DNA from: Paenarthrobacter sp.
GTDB lineage: Bacteria; Actinomycetota; Actinomycetes; Actinomycetales; Micrococcaceae
NCBI GenBank assembly: GCA_031179305.1
Contig: JAPSHX010000002.1
Span: 385,053 to 449,052 of the forward strand
Direction of reading: 5' to 3'
DNA length: 64,000 nt
A model generated the notes under the pieces. It worked only from the letters and a program-made list of their open reading frames with translations. It was not told where the DNA came from and ran no database searches. The position numbers and the translations under genes were made by a program. How positions within the stretch are numbered: the stretch's first letter is position 1; every line of letters starts with the position of its first letter. Positions 1 to 10,278 of the stretch are shown in pieces.

Positions 1-824
1 CCCTTGGAGGCCCGCACCTTCAGCTGGCCACGGTCCGTCACCATTGCCTGTGTTTCATCTGTCCACACGCCGGTAGCGTTGACCACTTGCTTCGCCCGAA
101 TTTCGAAGACTGCGCCATCCTCTTGGTTTTCCACTTTGGCACCGACCACGCGTTCCCCCTCGCGGAGGAAATCAACCACGCGGACGCGGTTCGCTGCGTG
201 GGCACCATAGTGGGCCGCAGTCCTCACAAGGTTCACCACCAGTCGGGCATCATCCACCTGGGCGTCGTAGTAGCGGATGGATCCAACGAAGGCATCTTCT
301 TTAAGGCTCGGAGCTGCGCGTAGGGTTCCGCGTCGAAAGAGATGCTTGTGCATCGGGACGCCTCGGCTGTGGCCGGACGTCAAACCCAGAGTGTCGTAAA
401 GCATGATTCCCGCGCCGACGTACGGGCGCTCCCAGATACGGCGCGTCAACGGGTAAAGGAAGGGGACGGGGCGCACCAAGTGCGGCGCGATCTGCTGGAT
501 CAGCAGCCCCCGTTCCTGAAGGGCTTCCTGGACGAGGCCAAAATCCAGCATCTCCAAGTACCGCAGTCCACCGTGGATGAGCTTGGACGATCGGGAGGAC
601 GTGCCGGACGCCCAATCCCGTGCTTCGACGATGCCTACCGTGAGGCCGCGAGTCACTGCGTCCAAGGCGGCACCGGCTCCTACTACACCGCCGCCAACAA
701 TCAGGATGTCGAGCTCCTTGCCCGGCTGGGCAGTGGCTTTCAGGACTTCGATCGACGCGGCTCGGGATTCCGGGCTCAATGCTCCCGGGGAATTCACCTG
801 CGGACCGCCTGCGACATTGCTCAT
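1..824 (-). CDS. glpD: glycerol-3-phosphate dehydrogenase (5' part, cut by window edge)
   Basis: FAD-dependent GlpD oxidises sn-glycerol 3-phosphate to dihydroxyacetone phosphate at the membrane and passes electrons to quinone. About 274 codons are visible; the C-terminal half lies beyond position 1. The ATG at 824 follows a GAGGAGG ribosome binding site at 830-836. After a ~38-residue polar leader comes the FAD dinucleotide-binding motif DILIVGGGVVGAG, then GTSSRSSKLIHGGLRYLE, a hallmark of the GlpD family. Further family-like stretches are the region around RRIWERPYVGAGIMLYD and VVNATGVWTDE near the cut end. The gene lies downstream of guaB3 on the same strand, but a strong terminator separates the two, so it probably has its own promoter in 825-930. 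The family call is secure; the full length is unknown. Confidence 0.93.
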   Translation of the reverse strand, partial: MSNVAGGPQVNSPGALSPESRAASIEVLKATAQPGKELDILIVGGGVVGAGAALDAVTRGLTVGIVEARDWASGTSSRSSKLIHGGLRYLEMLDFGLVQEALQERGLLIQQIAPHLVRPVPFLYPLTRRIWERPYVGAGIMLYDTLGLTSGHSRGVPMHKHLFRRGTLRAAPSLKEDAFVGSIRYYDAQVDDARLVVNLVRTAAHYGAHAANRVRVVDFLREGERVVGAKVENQEDGAVFEIRAKQVVNATGVWTDETQAMVTDRGQLKVRASK

Positions 825-933
825 CGGACCCCTCCTCAAACGAACAGCTGGTAGTCCCCTACCCTACTTGTTGCTCGCCGCCTTGGGCAGGGCGTTGGAA
901 GTGACCGCCATGGAAGAACCGCAGCCAACGAAG

Positions 934-979
934 AAAGCCCCTGTTGGCTCCGATGGGATTCGGAGCCAACAGGGGCTTT
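934..979 (-). terminator. Rho-independent terminator of guaB3
   Basis: A perfect 19-bp inverted repeat (934-952 pairs with 961-979) surrounds an 8-nt loop. In the minus direction the stem ends in GGGGCTTTC followed by TTCG. It begins 13 nt after the guaB3 stop codon. The stem is long, GC-rich and ends in T residues, as expected of an intrinsic terminator. Confidence 0.9.
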
Positions 980-992
980 CAGCGGGTAGTTA

Positions 993-2129
993 TCAGTTGC
1001 CTGCGTAGGGCGAAACCACGACGTCGACGCGCTGGAACTCTTTGAGGTCCGAGTAGCCGGTGGTCGCCATGGAGCGACGCAGGGCGCCAATAAGGTTGGA
1101 CGTTCCGTTGGTGTGGTGGCCGGGTCCGAAGAGGACCTCTTCCAATGGACCAACCGTTCCGACATTGACGCGATCGCCGCGGGGCGATTCAAGGTGGTGT
1201 GCTTCAGGACCCCAGTGCCAGCCCCGGCCCGGTGCCTCTTCGGCACGCGCCAGTGCACTGCCAAGCATGACGGCGTCGGCACCCATGGCAATGGCCTTGA
1301 CGATGTCGCCGGAGCTGCCCATTCCGCCGTCGGCAATGACGTGGACATAACGCCCACCGGACTCGTCCATATAATCGCGGCGGGCGGCAGCGACATCGGA
1401 AATGGCTGAAGCCATGGGCGAGTGGATACCGAGGGCCCGACGCGTAGTGGTGGTGGCGCCGCCGCCGAAGCCGACCAGGACGCCGGCAGCGCCGGTGCGC
1501 ATGAGGTGCAGGGCGGGCGTGTAGCCGGCTGCTCCGCCTACAATCACGGGAACATCGAGTTCATAGATGAACTGTTTGAGGTTCAGGGGCTCGTGATTCT
1601 TGGAGACATGCTCAGCTGAAACCGTGGTTCCACGGATAACAAAGATGTCGACGCCGGCAGCCACCACGGTCTTGTAATGCTCCTGGGTGCGCTGCGGGGT
1701 CAAGGATCCTGCTACGGTCACGCCGGCGGCGCGGATCTCGGCCAAGCGGGAACTGATGAGTTCAGGTTGGATGGGTGCCTGGTAAAGGTCCTGCATGCGC
1801 CGCGTGACTGCAGGGCTGTTGGTTTCGTCAGCCAGGTCCGCGATCTCGTCAAGAACCTTCTGGGGATCCTCGTAACGCGTCCAGAGACCTTCGAGGTCAA
1901 GGACTCCCAGGCCGCCGAGACGACCAAAAGCGATGGCAGTGTCCGGGGACATCACTGAGTCCATGGGAGCCGCGATAACGGGGGTGTCGAACTTGTAGGC
2001 GTCGATCTGCCAGGAGACAGAGACGTCCTTCGGGTCACGCGTCCGGCGGTTCGGGACGATCGCGATGTCATCCAGGGAGTAGGCACGACGCCCACGCTTG
2101 CCACGGCCAATCTCAATCTCATAAGTCAC
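993..2129 (-). CDS. guaB3: GuaB3 family IMP dehydrogenase-related protein
   Basis: A 378-residue TIM-barrel protein of the IMP dehydrogenase/GMP reductase superfamily, of the short actinobacterial GuaB3 type without CBS domains. Superfamily features are visible: APMDSVMSPDTAIAFGRLGG near the N-terminus, VIADGGMGSSGDIVKA (phosphate-binding loop) and DAVMLGSALARAEEAPG. The active-site loop reads GGGATTTTRRALG, so the catalytic cysteine of true IMPDH (consensus GxGSxCxT) is replaced by threonine; GuaB at 4165-5676 keeps the cysteine. The start is GTG at 2129, six nt downstream of a TAAACT -10 box, which suggests a leaderless mRNA. The exact reaction of GuaB3 is not settled by sequence; purine nucleotide metabolism is likely from the family and the nearby guaB. 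Confidence 0.88.
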   Translation of the reverse strand: MTYEIEIGRGKRGRRAYSLDDIAIVPNRRTRDPKDVSVSWQIDAYKFDTPVIAAPMDSVMSPDTAIAFGRLGGLGVLDLEGLWTRYEDPQKVLDEIADLADETNSPAVTRRMQDLYQAPIQPELISSRLAEIRAAGVTVAGSLTPQRTQEHYKTVVAAGVDIFVIRGTTVSAEHVSKNHEPLNLKQFIYELDVPVIVGGAAGYTPALHLMRTGAAGVLVGFGGGATTTTRRALGIHSPMASAISDVAAARRDYMDESGGRYVHVIADGGMGSSGDIVKAIAMGADAVMLGSALARAEEAPGRGWHWGPEAHHLESPRGDRVNVGTVGPLEEVLFGPGHHTNGTSNLIGALRRSMATTGYSDLKEFQRVDVVVSPYAGN

Positions 2130-2135
2130 TGCTCG

Positions 2136-2141
2136 AGTTTA
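2136..2141 (-). promoter_or_regulatory. leaderless-type -10 box of guaB3
   Basis: TAAACT on the minus strand, with six nt between it and the GTG start at 2129. Transcription would begin at or next to the start codon, and no Shine-Dalgarno sequence is visible. No convincing -35 box is seen. Confidence 0.55.
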
Positions 2142-2171
2142 TCCCACCAAAACGAAGGCCCCGGTTTCCCC

Positions 2172-4061
2172 CTAGGTGTTCCGGCTGGTCTCATCCACCG
2201 AGAGCTGGGATTCGAACATCCGAAAATAGCGTCCCTTCAATGCCACCAGTTCCTTATGGGTTCCCTGCTCTGCAATGCGGCCGTCCTCCAGCATGTACAC
2301 AATGTCTGCCTTCTCGATGGTGGCCAAGCGATGACTGATGGCAATGATGGTGCTGCTCCGGTCTGCGAAAAGCCGGGTGAAAATACGATGTTCCGCCAGA
2401 GCGTCGATGGCTGACGTGGGCTCGTCCATGACCATGAACGAAGCATCGCGGTAGAAGTTGCGTGCCATGGCCAGACGCTGCCATTGGCCACCCGACAGCC
2501 CGCTTCCCTTGCGTCCGCGGGGGTCCTCCATCCAATTGCTGACGTGGTTCTCCAAGCCGTTGGGCAACTTGTTGATGAATTCCATGGCTTCTGCGTCCGA
2601 GGCCGCCCGCCGGACCCGGTCGTCGTCCCGGGGCTGGTCCACATCGCCGAGATAGATGTTCTCTGCCGCGGTGGCGAACTCATATTTCAGGAACTCCTGG
2701 CTCAGCACTGCGAGGTGACGGTGCCAACTGGTGACGTCAATCCCGGCGAGGTCCACGCCGTCGAGCAGAACCTGGCCGGAATCGGGGCGGTACAGTCCTG
2801 CCAGGATCCGGATCAGTGTTGATTTACCGGCACCGTTCTCCCCCACAATAGCGATGTGCTGACCTGCCCTGATGGTCATGGAGATGCCCTTGATGACTTC
2901 GATATCGCTCCCCGTGTAGCTGAACCGGATGTCCCGCAGTTCCACGGTGGCGGGCGACGTGGACAACGGCTTTTCTTTTCCGCTGGGGACAGGAAGGGCC
3001 ATGAAAAGCTCGTAGTCTTTGAGGTTGGCGAGGTCCTCGTCTATGGAGCTCAGCGAAGAGACAAGGCTGTTGGCAGTGGATAGCGCGCGGCTCACAATCT
3101 GCTGCACGTACAGGAACTGACCCACCGGCTGTGCCCTGGCGATGATCTGGCCAACAACCCAGATCAGGGACACAACCTCGGCTCCGTATTGCAGGGAATC
3201 GGCGGCAAGCTGCTTGGGGATGTATCGCTTTTGGAAGTCCAGGCGCCTGCGTTCGTCAGCATCCCGCAGCCTCGATCGCAGATCCATGAGGTACCCAACG
3301 ATCCCGTACAGCCGCATCTCGGCAATGTGTTGGGGCCGCAGCAGGTTTTGTTCGATCATCCGGCGTTGCCGCCTCGAATCCACCTGCGTATTCCAATGCG
3401 CGATCTGTTCGCGGGACAGTTTGAACTGCAGGTAGACGCTGGGCACGATGGCCACCAGTACGATGACTGCAATCCACCAGCTGACCAGGAGCAAAGCACC
3501 GATGGCCAGGACCACGGAAACGAGCTGTGTGAAGATGGCGGCAATCCGATCCAGGACGCGGGCATACGAATCGGAGAACCGCTTGGCGCGGTCGTAAAGA
3601 TCCACGGTTTCTTTATCGTCATAGCGCCAGAATTCCAGCGCGAGGAAGCGCTGGTACATCATGTCGCCTACGATGGCGCCCACTTTGAAGCTCATCAACT
3701 GCTGGATGTAACGGTCAACACTACTGAAGGCGCCCCAGAACAATCCCAACGCCGCAGTGATGATGACGTACAGAATGGCCCGCGGACCGGCGTCGGGGTC
3801 TCCCGCATAACCGGCCGCCAGTGCTGTGGTGGTCAACGCAGCGAAATACGTGGTGACCAGCGGCAACGTGGCCGAAATCAAAGACCCTGCCACCTTCATG
3901 ATGACCGCGCCGGGTGAAGCTTTGAAGCTCACCTTAAGGACCTGCCCGACGGCGCGGGCGTACGGCCGCAAGGCGAGCTTGCGTGGCGGCGTCTTGCCCG
4001 GTGGGACTGGGTTCAGCCGGACCGACTCCGGGTGCCGCGGTTGTGCGGGCTCTTCTGGCAT
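2172..4061 (-). CDS. ABC transporter, fused permease and ATP-binding protein
   Basis: A 629-residue half-transporter. The N-terminal half (about residues 35-330) carries about six hydrophobic segments, consistent with a type I exporter membrane domain; the C-terminal ~240 residues form the nucleotide-binding domain. Visible motifs are Walker A GENGAGKST, the ABC signature LSGGQWQRLAMARNF, Walker B FMVMDEPTSAID and the switch histidine in IIAISHRLATI. Such proteins homodimerise or pair with a second half-transporter; no partner lies beside it, so a homodimer is the simpler inference. The substrate cannot be told from sequence. The ATG at 4061 lies six nt behind a TAGGCT -10 box without a Shine-Dalgarno, so it is probably leaderless. 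It stands alone between guaB and guaB3, same strand. Confidence 0.88.
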   Translation of the reverse strand: MPEEPAQPRHPESVRLNPVPPGKTPPRKLALRPYARAVGQVLKVSFKASPGAVIMKVAGSLISATLPLVTTYFAALTTTALAAGYAGDPDAGPRAILYVIITAALGLFWGAFSSVDRYIQQLMSFKVGAIVGDMMYQRFLALEFWRYDDKETVDLYDRAKRFSDSYARVLDRIAAIFTQLVSVVLAIGALLLVSWWIAVIVLVAIVPSVYLQFKLSREQIAHWNTQVDSRRQRRMIEQNLLRPQHIAEMRLYGIVGYLMDLRSRLRDADERRRLDFQKRYIPKQLAADSLQYGAEVVSLIWVVGQIIARAQPVGQFLYVQQIVSRALSTANSLVSSLSSIDEDLANLKDYELFMALPVPSGKEKPLSTSPATVELRDIRFSYTGSDIEVIKGISMTIRAGQHIAIVGENGAGKSTLIRILAGLYRPDSGQVLLDGVDLAGIDVTSWHRHLAVLSQEFLKYEFATAAENIYLGDVDQPRDDDRVRRAASDAEAMEFINKLPNGLENHVSNWMEDPRGRKGSGLSGGQWQRLAMARNFYRDASFMVMDEPTSAIDALAEHRIFTRLFADRSSTIIAISHRLATIEKADIVYMLEDGRIAEQGTHKELVALKGRYFRMFESQLSVDETSRNT

Positions 4062-4067
4062 GTGCCC

Positions 4068-4073
4068 AGCCTA
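4068..4073 (-). promoter_or_regulatory. leaderless-type -10 box of the ABC transporter gene
   Basis: TAGGCT on the minus strand, six nt before the ATG at 4061. The same box with 6-7 nt spacing recurs at the methyltransferase gene (16097) and glmS (44154). Confidence 0.55.
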
Positions 4074-4107
4074 TTCTTCGGGACCGACAATTATGTCGCG
4101 TCGTTTT

Positions 4108-4151
4108 AAACAGCTGTTCCCCATGGAAACTTCCACAGGGAACAGCTGTTT
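4108..4151 (-). terminator. terminator hairpin downstream of guaB
   Basis: Perfect 14-bp inverted repeat, 4108-4121 pairing with 4138-4151, with a 16-nt loop. On the minus strand the stem ends in CTGTTTAAAACG. It starts 14 nt after the guaB stop codon and separates guaB from the ABC transporter gene. Confidence 0.82.
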
Positions 4152-4164
4152 AACAAATAGGTGA

Positions 4165-5814
<1,650 letters not shown>

Positions 5815-5920
5815 CTAGAACCTCCGCGCCGATCGCCATATTCCGCGACGCCTGACTGTGAGCAACAGCACTGGCGGCAGGCCGCCGTCGTACGTTTGAG
5901 ACGGCCGACGAACGGTGAAC

Positions 5921-8002
5921 CTAGCTCGCGGACCACCCGGTAGCGGCCAGCAGCCGCTGTTCAAACATCGGGATCATGGTTTGAACATAGGTCTTGGTGA
6001 GGTGGTTGTCGTCCTTATAGACGTAGACGTTCCCAACCACCGCAGGACAGGTCCCCTGCTCGCAGATGAAATCGCTCATGTCCATCAGGTACAACCGTTC
6101 CACCTTGCCGACGTAATCGTCCAAGGGTGACGACGCCGCCAAGGATTCTTCAAGAGGCACATTGCAGTCGGGCGAATCCTTGCCCTTCTTCTGCACGCAC
6201 TCGGGCACATTGAAGCTGAACCGTGGGTTGTCCCGGACACCCACAACATCGATTCCCAGGTCCGTGAACGGCTTGATGCCTTCGAGGTATCCAGGTACTT
6301 CGGTTTCAAAGGGAGCGTCGACGTGAGTGAGGGATGCAACAGTGAAAACTGCATCCGGCTTGTGCTCCATCACGTAGGCGGCACTTGCCTTGTTGAATTC
6401 GTTGCAGAAATCCGGGCGCTCCGGTGATTGGGCACCGAACCGGCAGCCACCTTTAAGCAGCGTCACCACTTCCCAGCCGTGCTTTTTGGCAATCGGGCCA
6501 AGGGCAGCCGTGTACTGCTGGGAATGGGAATCACCGAGCACCACAATCCTCTTGGTGACCACCTCCGGTTCCTCATTCTGCAGGCAGTCCTGCAGCAAAG
6601 GATCGCTTGGTACGTTGTCGCCGGTGCACTGACCATCGACGTTTGCCCACTCGTCCTTCATAGCTGCGGGCGCCGGGATGATCAGGGCTTCTTCACTCGG
6701 CTTACCCGTGTACTCGGGCGACAACGCGGCAGCACCCGGCGTCAGCTCGTGGGGCTGATCCGCAATCGCTGCAGCTTCAGCGGAGATGGCGCTTTGCCAC
6801 ACCGTGACAGGTAATGCCAACAACGCACCGCACGAGGCAATCACGACGGCGGCCCTCCAGGACCGCACGTCCGGCCACTTCCAGCGGCGCAGGGGCACTT
6901 CCACATATCTTGTGGTGGCGACGGCCAACAGCATGGAAACCGTCATGATTCCCAGGCCTTGGAGGAGGCTGGGCGCGGTAGTGCCGGTGGCCAGGAGGAA
7001 GAACACCAAAACCGGCCAGTGCCACAGGTAGAGGGCGTACGAGTTGTCACCCACCATGACCAGCGCCCGCGAGCCCAGGAAACGGTCAACACCGAAGGGG
7101 CTACCGCTGTGCCCCGCGATAATGACGGCTGCGGCCGCAAGGGTGGGCCAGAGTGCTACGAAACCAGGGAAGGAGCGGTCCACTGTGAGCATCAGTCCGC
7201 AGGCGAGCATTGCTGCGATACCGAACCACCCAAGGAAAACACGGAACCGGCGTCCTGGTTTCAGGTAGGGAATGGCCAGGGCCAGAAGAGAACCCAAAGC
7301 GAATTCCCACAGGCGGGCACGGGTATCAAAGTACGCGTGGGCTTGGTTGTTGGCGGTCTGCTCAATGGAGAACACAAGCGATGCCAGGAAGACCGCACCG
7401 AAGGCGATGAACAGCAGTTGCCTATGGGTTATGACCTTCCGCTGCGGAATCATCTTAGCCAGCTGCGGCTGCAGCAGTGCGACTCCGGCGAAGATCAACG
7501 GCCAAAGAATAAACACCTGGCCTTGCACGGATAACGACCAAAAGTGTTGCAGGGGGCTGGCGTGAACGTGCTGCTGGGCGTAGTAGTCCACCGCGAAAGC
7601 GGCCAGCTGCCAGTTTTGCCGATACATGAGGGATGCCCAGGCCTCCGTGAGGATATCGGGCCACCGGCTCTGCGGAATGAGCGCCCAGGTCCCGGCCAGG
7701 ACCGCCAGCAGGACAACGACGACGGCGGGCAGCAGGCGCTTGAACACGTGGAGCCAATGCCGCAGGAGTCGAAGTGGCTTATGACTTTCAAGCTTGCGGG
7801 TGAAGGACAACGTCAGCAGGAAAGCCGAGATCAGGAGGAAGACGTCCACGCCGCCCGAGACCTTGCCGAGCCAGATATGGTAGGCCGCGACCATGAGCAC
7901 TGCCAGTGCACGGAGGCCTTGGACTTCCGGGCGAAAGCCGGGTTTCGACGTCGTGGATTCCTTGACCGCCGGGGCAGCCGCTCTTGCGCGTGTGTCCATC
8001 AT
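5921..8002 (-). CDS. membrane O-acyltransferase with C-terminal SGNH domain (OafA/OatA-like), copy 1
   Basis: A 693-residue protein. The N-terminal ~400 residues form an acyltransferase-3 membrane domain with about ten helices, opening with FRPEVQGLRALAVLMVAAYH and including the family's SLSVQGQVFILWP and DNSYALYLWHWPVL stretches. The C-terminal part is an extracytoplasmic SGNH/GDSL-like hydrolase domain with the nucleophile motif VVLGDSHSQQY and the Asp-His motif YKDDNHLT. Such two-domain proteins O-acetylate cell-surface sugars (peptidoglycan, teichoic acids or polysaccharide); the target here is unknown. I chose the ATG at 8002 because it overlaps the TGA of the upstream paralogue (ATGA), implying translational coupling; the ATG at 7999 is an alternative. 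It is a tandem duplicate of 7999-10062. Confidence 0.9.
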   Translation of the reverse strand: MMDTRARAAAPAVKESTTSKPGFRPEVQGLRALAVLMVAAYHIWLGKVSGGVDVFLLISAFLLTLSFTRKLESHKPLRLLRHWLHVFKRLLPAVVVVLLAVLAGTWALIPQSRWPDILTEAWASLMYRQNWQLAAFAVDYYAQQHVHASPLQHFWSLSVQGQVFILWPLIFAGVALLQPQLAKMIPQRKVITHRQLLFIAFGAVFLASLVFSIEQTANNQAHAYFDTRARLWEFALGSLLALAIPYLKPGRRFRVFLGWFGIAAMLACGLMLTVDRSFPGFVALWPTLAAAAVIIAGHSGSPFGVDRFLGSRALVMVGDNSYALYLWHWPVLVFFLLATGTTAPSLLQGLGIMTVSMLLAVATTRYVEVPLRRWKWPDVRSWRAAVVIASCGALLALPVTVWQSAISAEAAAIADQPHELTPGAAALSPEYTGKPSEEALIIPAPAAMKDEWANVDGQCTGDNVPSDPLLQDCLQNEEPEVVTKRIVVLGDSHSQQYTAALGPIAKKHGWEVVTLLKGGCRFGAQSPERPDFCNEFNKASAAYVMEHKPDAVFTVASLTHVDAPFETEVPGYLEGIKPFTDLGIDVVGVRDNPRFSFNVPECVQKKGKDSPDCNVPLEESLAASSPLDDYVGKVERLYLMDMSDFICEQGTCPAVVGNVYVYKDDNHLTKTYVQTMIPMFEQRLLAATGWSAS

Positions 8003-10062
8003 CGTTGCCACCCTGTCGCGGCAAACCACCTTTCATCGAGCATGCCCGCCATGCTCTTGACGTACGTTTTGGTCAGGTGGTTGTCATCCAAGTAGACGAA
8101 GGTGTTGCCGATGATGGGCGGGCAGTAAATCCCCAGGCACACTAGATCGGTCATATCCAGCAGGATCAGGTCCTGGTATTTGCCCGTCACGGCCTCAAAG
8201 GGGCTGGGCTCAGCCAGGACGTCCGACTTCAGCGGGCGGCAATCAGGGCTGTCCACCCCTTTGGCGAGGGCGCAGTCCGTCAGGCTGTACGTAAACCTTG
8301 GGTTGTCCCGCACTGCCACCATCTGGATGCCCAGTGCTGTCACCTCCGGAACAAGGTCCTCAAAGCCGTGGGTCAGTCTCTCGTCAGGCAAGGACGACAC
8401 AGCCGCCGTGCCCACCATAAAGATGGCATCCGGCGCATGGTCACGGATGTGGCTGCGCACGTCGCTGTTGAACTCGTTACAGCCGGGCTCCGACTCGGGA
8501 TCTTCCGTCATGAAGGGGCATGCTCCGTACAGCAGCGAGTAGAGGCGCCAATGATGCTGCTCCGCCAACACTTCCAAGGCGGCAAGCCACTGCTGGGAAT
8601 GGGAGTTGCCTACCACCAGTACTGTCTTGGTGGCGTCGGAGCCAACACCGTTCTGCCGGCAGTTGTCCTGCAGCAACTTCGATTCGGGTTTCGTGTCCCC
8701 GGAGCACCCGTCGGGCAGTTGGGCCCAGTCACGCCCGATTCTTTCCGCGGTGGGCTGGGTGAGCGCGTTTGGAGCCGCTTCATTCACATAAGTGGGCAGG
8801 AGTGCCTTCGCCCCGGGATTATCGAAGACCATTCGCGCCTCGGCGGCTTGCTGGTCCAAGTCCAGCCTGTACTGGAAAGCGAGCAAGGGTGCAGACACGA
8901 CTGCCAGGCAGGTTACGATCGCGATGACCGAGCGGCGGCGCTTCATCTCGGGCCATTTCCATTCCCGGAACGGCTTCTCAACGAACCTTGTGGTCAGGAA
9001 AGCCAATACGAGTGACAGTGCAATGATGGCCGTGCCGGAAAGCCAACCGGCTTGACCCTTGCCGCTCCAGGCCAAGGCAATTACCAGAATGGGCCAGTGC
9101 CAGAGGTAAAGGGCGTAGGAGTTGTCACCGAGCCGGACCAGGAATTTGGAACTCAGGATCCGGTCCACGCCGTAACGGCTCCCGGTCTGACCGGCCGCGA
9201 TCACCGCGACCGCCGCCAGCGTAGGCCACAAGGCGACGAATCCCGGGAACGCAGTCTGTACTTGCAACAGGATGCCGCAAGTGAGCATCGCTGCCACCCC
9301 TACCCATCCCAAGATCACCCGGACAGGTTTGGAGAAGTTCAGGCCCGGTAGCACCAATGCCACCAGCGTGCCCAAGGCGAATTCCCACAAACGGGCAAAG
9401 GTATCGAAGTATGCCACGGCCTGGTTGCTGGCAGTGAAGATGATGGAGTAGATAAACGAGACCAGGAAAATGATCGCGAAAACATACACCAGAGTGGCGC
9501 GGTAACGGAGGGCAAAACGGCGGCACACCAGCGCTACCGTTGCAAAGATGATGGGCCATAGAATGAACACTTGGCCCTGGATGGACAAGGACCAGAAGTG
9601 CTGCACAGGGCTCGCCATGCTGTGGTCGGTAGCGTAATAGTCCACCGCCAACTCCTGCAACAGCCGGTTTTCAAAATAGAACAGCGAAGCCCAGGTTTGC
9701 TGGACAATTTCAACCCAACGCGTGGCGGGCAGGAAGACGAAGGTTGCTGCGAGAGTGCCCACGAGAACCACGACGACGGCGGGCAGCAAGCGCCTGAACA
9801 GGTGCAGCCAGTGGCGCACAAGGTCCATGGGGCGGCCCTGTTTATAACGTCCCGTGAACTGGAGGGTCATGAGGAACGCTGAAATCAGGAGGAAGACATC
9901 AACGCCTCCGGAGACCCTGCCGATCCAGATGTGGTAACTGACCACCATCAGGACTGCGAGGGATCGAAGGCCCTGAATTTCAGGGCGGAAATTAGACTTT
10001 GCAACGGGTCCGGCAGAGCGCCTACCGTGGTGGGCAGGGGCTGGAATCGTTGGCGTCGTCAC
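7999..10062 (-). CDS. membrane O-acyltransferase with C-terminal SGNH domain (OafA/OatA-like), copy 2
   Basis: A 687-residue paralogue of the downstream gene with the same order: acyltransferase-3 membrane domain (FRPEIQGLRSLAVLMVVSYH, SLSIQGQVFILWP, DNSYALYLWHWPIL), then an SGNH domain ending in YLDDNHLTKTYV. The nucleophile motif here is VVGNSHSQQW, so the Asp before the serine in copy 1 (GDSHS) is Asn. The GTG start at 10062 follows GAGGAA with 9-nt spacing and gives an N-terminus of the same size as copy 1. An ATG-initiated reading frame extends to 10257, but its extra 65 residues look non-coding. It is first in a two-gene operon with a 4-bp overlap. The likely role is surface polysaccharide or cell-wall O-acetylation. 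Confidence 0.88.
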   Translation of the reverse strand: MTTPTIPAPAHHGRRSAGPVAKSNFRPEIQGLRSLAVLMVVSYHIWIGRVSGGVDVFLLISAFLMTLQFTGRYKQGRPMDLVRHWLHLFRRLLPAVVVVLVGTLAATFVFLPATRWVEIVQQTWASLFYFENRLLQELAVDYYATDHSMASPVQHFWSLSIQGQVFILWPIIFATVALVCRRFALRYRATLVYVFAIIFLVSFIYSIIFTASNQAVAYFDTFARLWEFALGTLVALVLPGLNFSKPVRVILGWVGVAAMLTCGILLQVQTAFPGFVALWPTLAAVAVIAAGQTGSRYGVDRILSSKFLVRLGDNSYALYLWHWPILVIALAWSGKGQAGWLSGTAIIALSLVLAFLTTRFVEKPFREWKWPEMKRRRSVIAIVTCLAVVSAPLLAFQYRLDLDQQAAEARMVFDNPGAKALLPTYVNEAAPNALTQPTAERIGRDWAQLPDGCSGDTKPESKLLQDNCRQNGVGSDATKTVLVVGNSHSQQWLAALEVLAEQHHWRLYSLLYGACPFMTEDPESEPGCNEFNSDVRSHIRDHAPDAIFMVGTAAVSSLPDERLTHGFEDLVPEVTALGIQMVAVRDNPRFTYSLTDCALAKGVDSPDCRPLKSDVLAEPSPFEAVTGKYQDLILLDMTDLVCLGIYCPPIIGNTFVYLDDNHLTKTYVKSMAGMLDERWFAATGWQR

Positions 10063-10278
10063 GTTAGGCAGTTCCTCAAAGCTCTGGCACAAAGGGTCAA
10101 TATTACGCGGTTTCAGTCGCGCAACCGATGCGGAAGGGTGTCCCTGGCCGCCATCCGAAGCCCCATCAGCACAGGTCCAGCCATACATTGTGCCACCCGA
10201 ACCTGTGCGTGACCTGTGCTGATACTCCCTGGGCTCGTCAACACCGCCGCTGGGCACGCCCCTCCCTAACGTGAGCCA

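Noticed and set aside
836..1396. A 186-codon minus-strand frame
   Set aside because: It lies in another frame of the certain guaB3 gene and crosses its terminator.
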